Assembly: GCA_937951695.1 (NCBI GenBank)
Contig: CALFBL010000314.1
Location: 1 to 6,425, forward strand
From: an uncultured Granulosicoccaceae bacterium
GTDB lineage: Bacteria > Pseudomonadota > Gammaproteobacteria > Granulosicoccales > Granulosicoccaceae
DNA length: 6,425 nucleotides
Direction: 5' to 3'
The position numbers and the translations under genes are program-made. This document shows, in pieces, positions 4,921 to 6,425 of the stretch (positions are counted from its first letter, which is position 1; every line of letters starts with the position of its first letter). The notes beneath the pieces were generated by a model. It searched no databases and was not told where the DNA came from. It saw only the letters and a list, made by a program, of their open reading frames with translations.

Positions 4921-6425
4921 ATGTATCAATACGACGAATTTGATCAAACATTGGTGGATCAGCGTTGCGCCGAGTTTCGCGACCAGGTGACGCGGCGTCT
5001 GAACGGTGAATTGAGCGAGGATGAGTTCAAACCACTTCGCTTGATGAATGGTTTGTACTTGCAGCTGCATGCATACATGTTGCGCGTGGCGATTCCCTAT
5101 GGGGTGTTGTCAGCGACGCAAATGGACAAGCTCGCTGATATCGCCGACCAGTACGACAAAGGCTACGGACACTTCACAACACGACAAAACATCCAATTTA
5201 ATTGGCCACAGCTGGTCGAGACTCCGGATATTCTTGAAGCTCTGGCGTCAGTACAAATGCACGCCATACAAACCAGTGGCAATTGCATCAGAAATATCAC
5301 AACCGATCCGTTCGCAGGTGTCGCAGCCGATGAAGAAGTCGATCCGCGTCCAGTAGCCGAATGGTTACGTCAGTGGAGTACGCTACACCCTGAGTTCCGT
5401 TACTTACCCAGAAAATTCAAGTTTGCCATTACCGGTAGCGCTAACGACCGGGCGGCTATCAAGTTGCACGATATCGGATTACGAATGAAACGGGATTCAT
5501 CGGGTGAAACCGTGGCCGATGTTTGGTTAGGCGGTGGCCAGGGCCGGACGCCTAAAATTGCCCAGCTGTTTAAATCAGCGGTACCGCTCACCGAATTGAT
5601 GCCGTATTTGGAAGCCATCATGCGTGTCTACAACTTGTATGGACGACGGGACAACAAGTACAAAGCTCGAATCAAGATACTGCTGGCCGAAACCGGATTA
5701 GAGACGTTGCAGCAGCAAGTGGAAGAGGCTTACAACGCGATGGACAAGCATGCGTTTCAGTCGGCAGTGGAAGACTATGAGCGTGTGTCCAAACGTTTTA
5801 TTGCGCCGCAGCTTAGCGACAAAGACGCCGTGGATCCATCCGACAGGGTGGAATGGGCAGAGCGTCTTCGACTGTTACAGCAAGGTTTTGAAGTGCCCGC
5901 TAACGATCGCAGCGCCTGGACACATTGGTTAGAGCGGTGTGTAAAAGAACACCAGCACAGTGGCTACGCAAGTGTCGTGATATCGTTAAAAACCCCCGGT
6001 GATATACCAGGGGATGTGACCTCCCAGCAGATGCGACAACTTGCCAGCTTGGCTCGCGACTACGCTCATAATGAAATTCGGGTAACGCATCGTCAGAATC
6101 TGGTATTGCCGAACGTGCATATTCGCGATCTTTACGAAGTCTGGCGTTCTTTGCATCATGTCGGTGTAGCGGCTAGTAACGTTGATTTACCGAGCGATAT
6201 CATTGCATGCCCGGGGCTGGATTACTGCGCGTTGGCAACTGCACGTTCTATCCCGATAGCGCAAGAAATTGCTTTGACTATACAGCACAAAGAGCGTGAC
6301 GCTAATGGAGTTAGTGTCAATATCTCTGGCTGTATCAACGCTTGCGCTCACCATCACGTAGCGAACATCGGAATCCTGGGTTTAGACCGCGGTGGTGTGG
6401 AGAATTATCAAATCACGCTTGGTGG
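4921..6425 (+). CDS. cysI: Siroheme [4Fe-4S] nitrite/sulfite reductase (partial, 3' end beyond window)
   Basis: Reduces sulfite to sulfide (or nitrite to ammonia) by six electrons in the cytoplasm, for assimilation. The window holds the first 501 residues, most of the usual length of about 550. The protein has the family's two pseudo-symmetric halves, each with a ferredoxin-like repeat: GHFTTRQNIQFNW (83-95) and IRVTHRQNLVLPNV (386-399). The anion/siroheme-contacting segment TSGNCIRN (118-125) has the conserved Arg124, with a basic stretch at PRKFK (163-167). All four cluster ligands are present: Cys430 and Cys436 in ACPGLDYC, Cys471 and Cys475 in SGCINACAHH. It starts 19 bases after the DUF2849 stop with a weak AGAGA site. 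No cysJ-like flavoprotein precedes it; the ferredoxin reductase two genes upstream suggests ferredoxin as donor. Sulfite is the more likely substrate given the DUF2849 context, but nitrite cannot be excluded, so the symbol is provisional. Confidence 0.92.
   Translation, partial: MYQYDEFDQTLVDQRCAEFRDQVTRRLNGELSEDEFKPLRLMNGLYLQLHAYMLRVAIPYGVLSATQMDKLADIADQYDKGYGHFTTRQNIQFNWPQLVETPDILEALASVQMHAIQTSGNCIRNITTDPFAGVAADEEVDPRPVAEWLRQWSTLHPEFRYLPRKFKFAITGSANDRAAIKLHDIGLRMKRDSSGETVADVWLGGGQGRTPKIAQLFKSAVPLTELMPYLEAIMRVYNLYGRRDNKYKARIKILLAETGLETLQQQVEEAYNAMDKHAFQSAVEDYERVSKRFIAPQLSDKDAVDPSDRVEWAERLRLLQQGFEVPANDRSAWTHWLERCVKEHQHSGYASVVISLKTPGDIPGDVTSQQMRQLASLARDYAHNEIRVTHRQNLVLPNVHIRDLYEVWRSLHHVGVAASNVDLPSDIIACPGLDYCALATARSIPIAQEIALTIQHKERDANGVSVNISGCINACAHHHVANIGILGLDRGGVENYQITLG

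Noticed and set aside
5048..5932. Short open frames on both strands within the siroheme reductase region
   Set aside because: The frame from 4921 is open to the window end and carries all the family motifs; the others are shadows.

Overview
The window is an ordinary-looking stretch of bacterial chromosome, probably from a gammaproteobacterium, perhaps marine. That assignment is an inference from gene content and protein style and is only moderately sure. Base composition is balanced except for a sharply AT-rich intergenic patch near 3361-3420, where 12 of 60 bases are G or C. Coding is dense, no gene-free stretch exceeds 300 bases, and I see no tRNA, rRNA, IS element, CRISPR array or prophage gene.

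Layout. (1) 1-1980, plus strand: the last 41 codons of an O6-alkylguanine-DNA alkyltransferase, then a 10-TM EamA/DMT-family transporter, then a formyltransferase-fold enzyme with an intact Asn-His-Asp triad. The three genes are separated by only 2-11 bases and look like one transcript. (2) 2112-2819, plus strand: a short-chain dehydrogenase/reductase (SDR) fold protein with a good Rossmann nucleotide site but no catalytic Tyr-x3-Lys. It is followed by a perfect 8-bp hairpin in the convergent gap. (3) 2883-3338, minus strand: an Lrp/AsnC-family regulator. (4) 3511-6425, plus strand, divergent from the regulator: a thioredoxin-reductase-like ferredoxin-NADP+ reductase, a small DUF2849 protein, and a siroheme/[4Fe-4S] sulfite (or nitrite) reductase that runs off the window.

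How the parts may work together. Region 4 reads as an electron-transfer module. NADPH would reduce ferredoxin through the flavoprotein, and ferredoxin would feed the six-electron siroheme reductase, taking the place of the CysJ flavoprotein used by enteric bacteria. DUF2849 sits between them, translationally tight to the flavoprotein gene, and is of unknown function. The 172-bp gap between regulator and operon carries two inverted repeats built from the same hexamer (TATTGT / ACAATA-type), about 54 bp apart. Each overlaps the candidate promoter of one of the two divergent genes, which suggests that the Lrp/AsnC protein controls both its own gene and the reductase operon.

No wholly new system is evident. 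The points most worth following are the regulator/operator arrangement, the DUF2849 partner protein, the SDR without catalytic residues and the unassigned formyltransferase coupled to a transporter.
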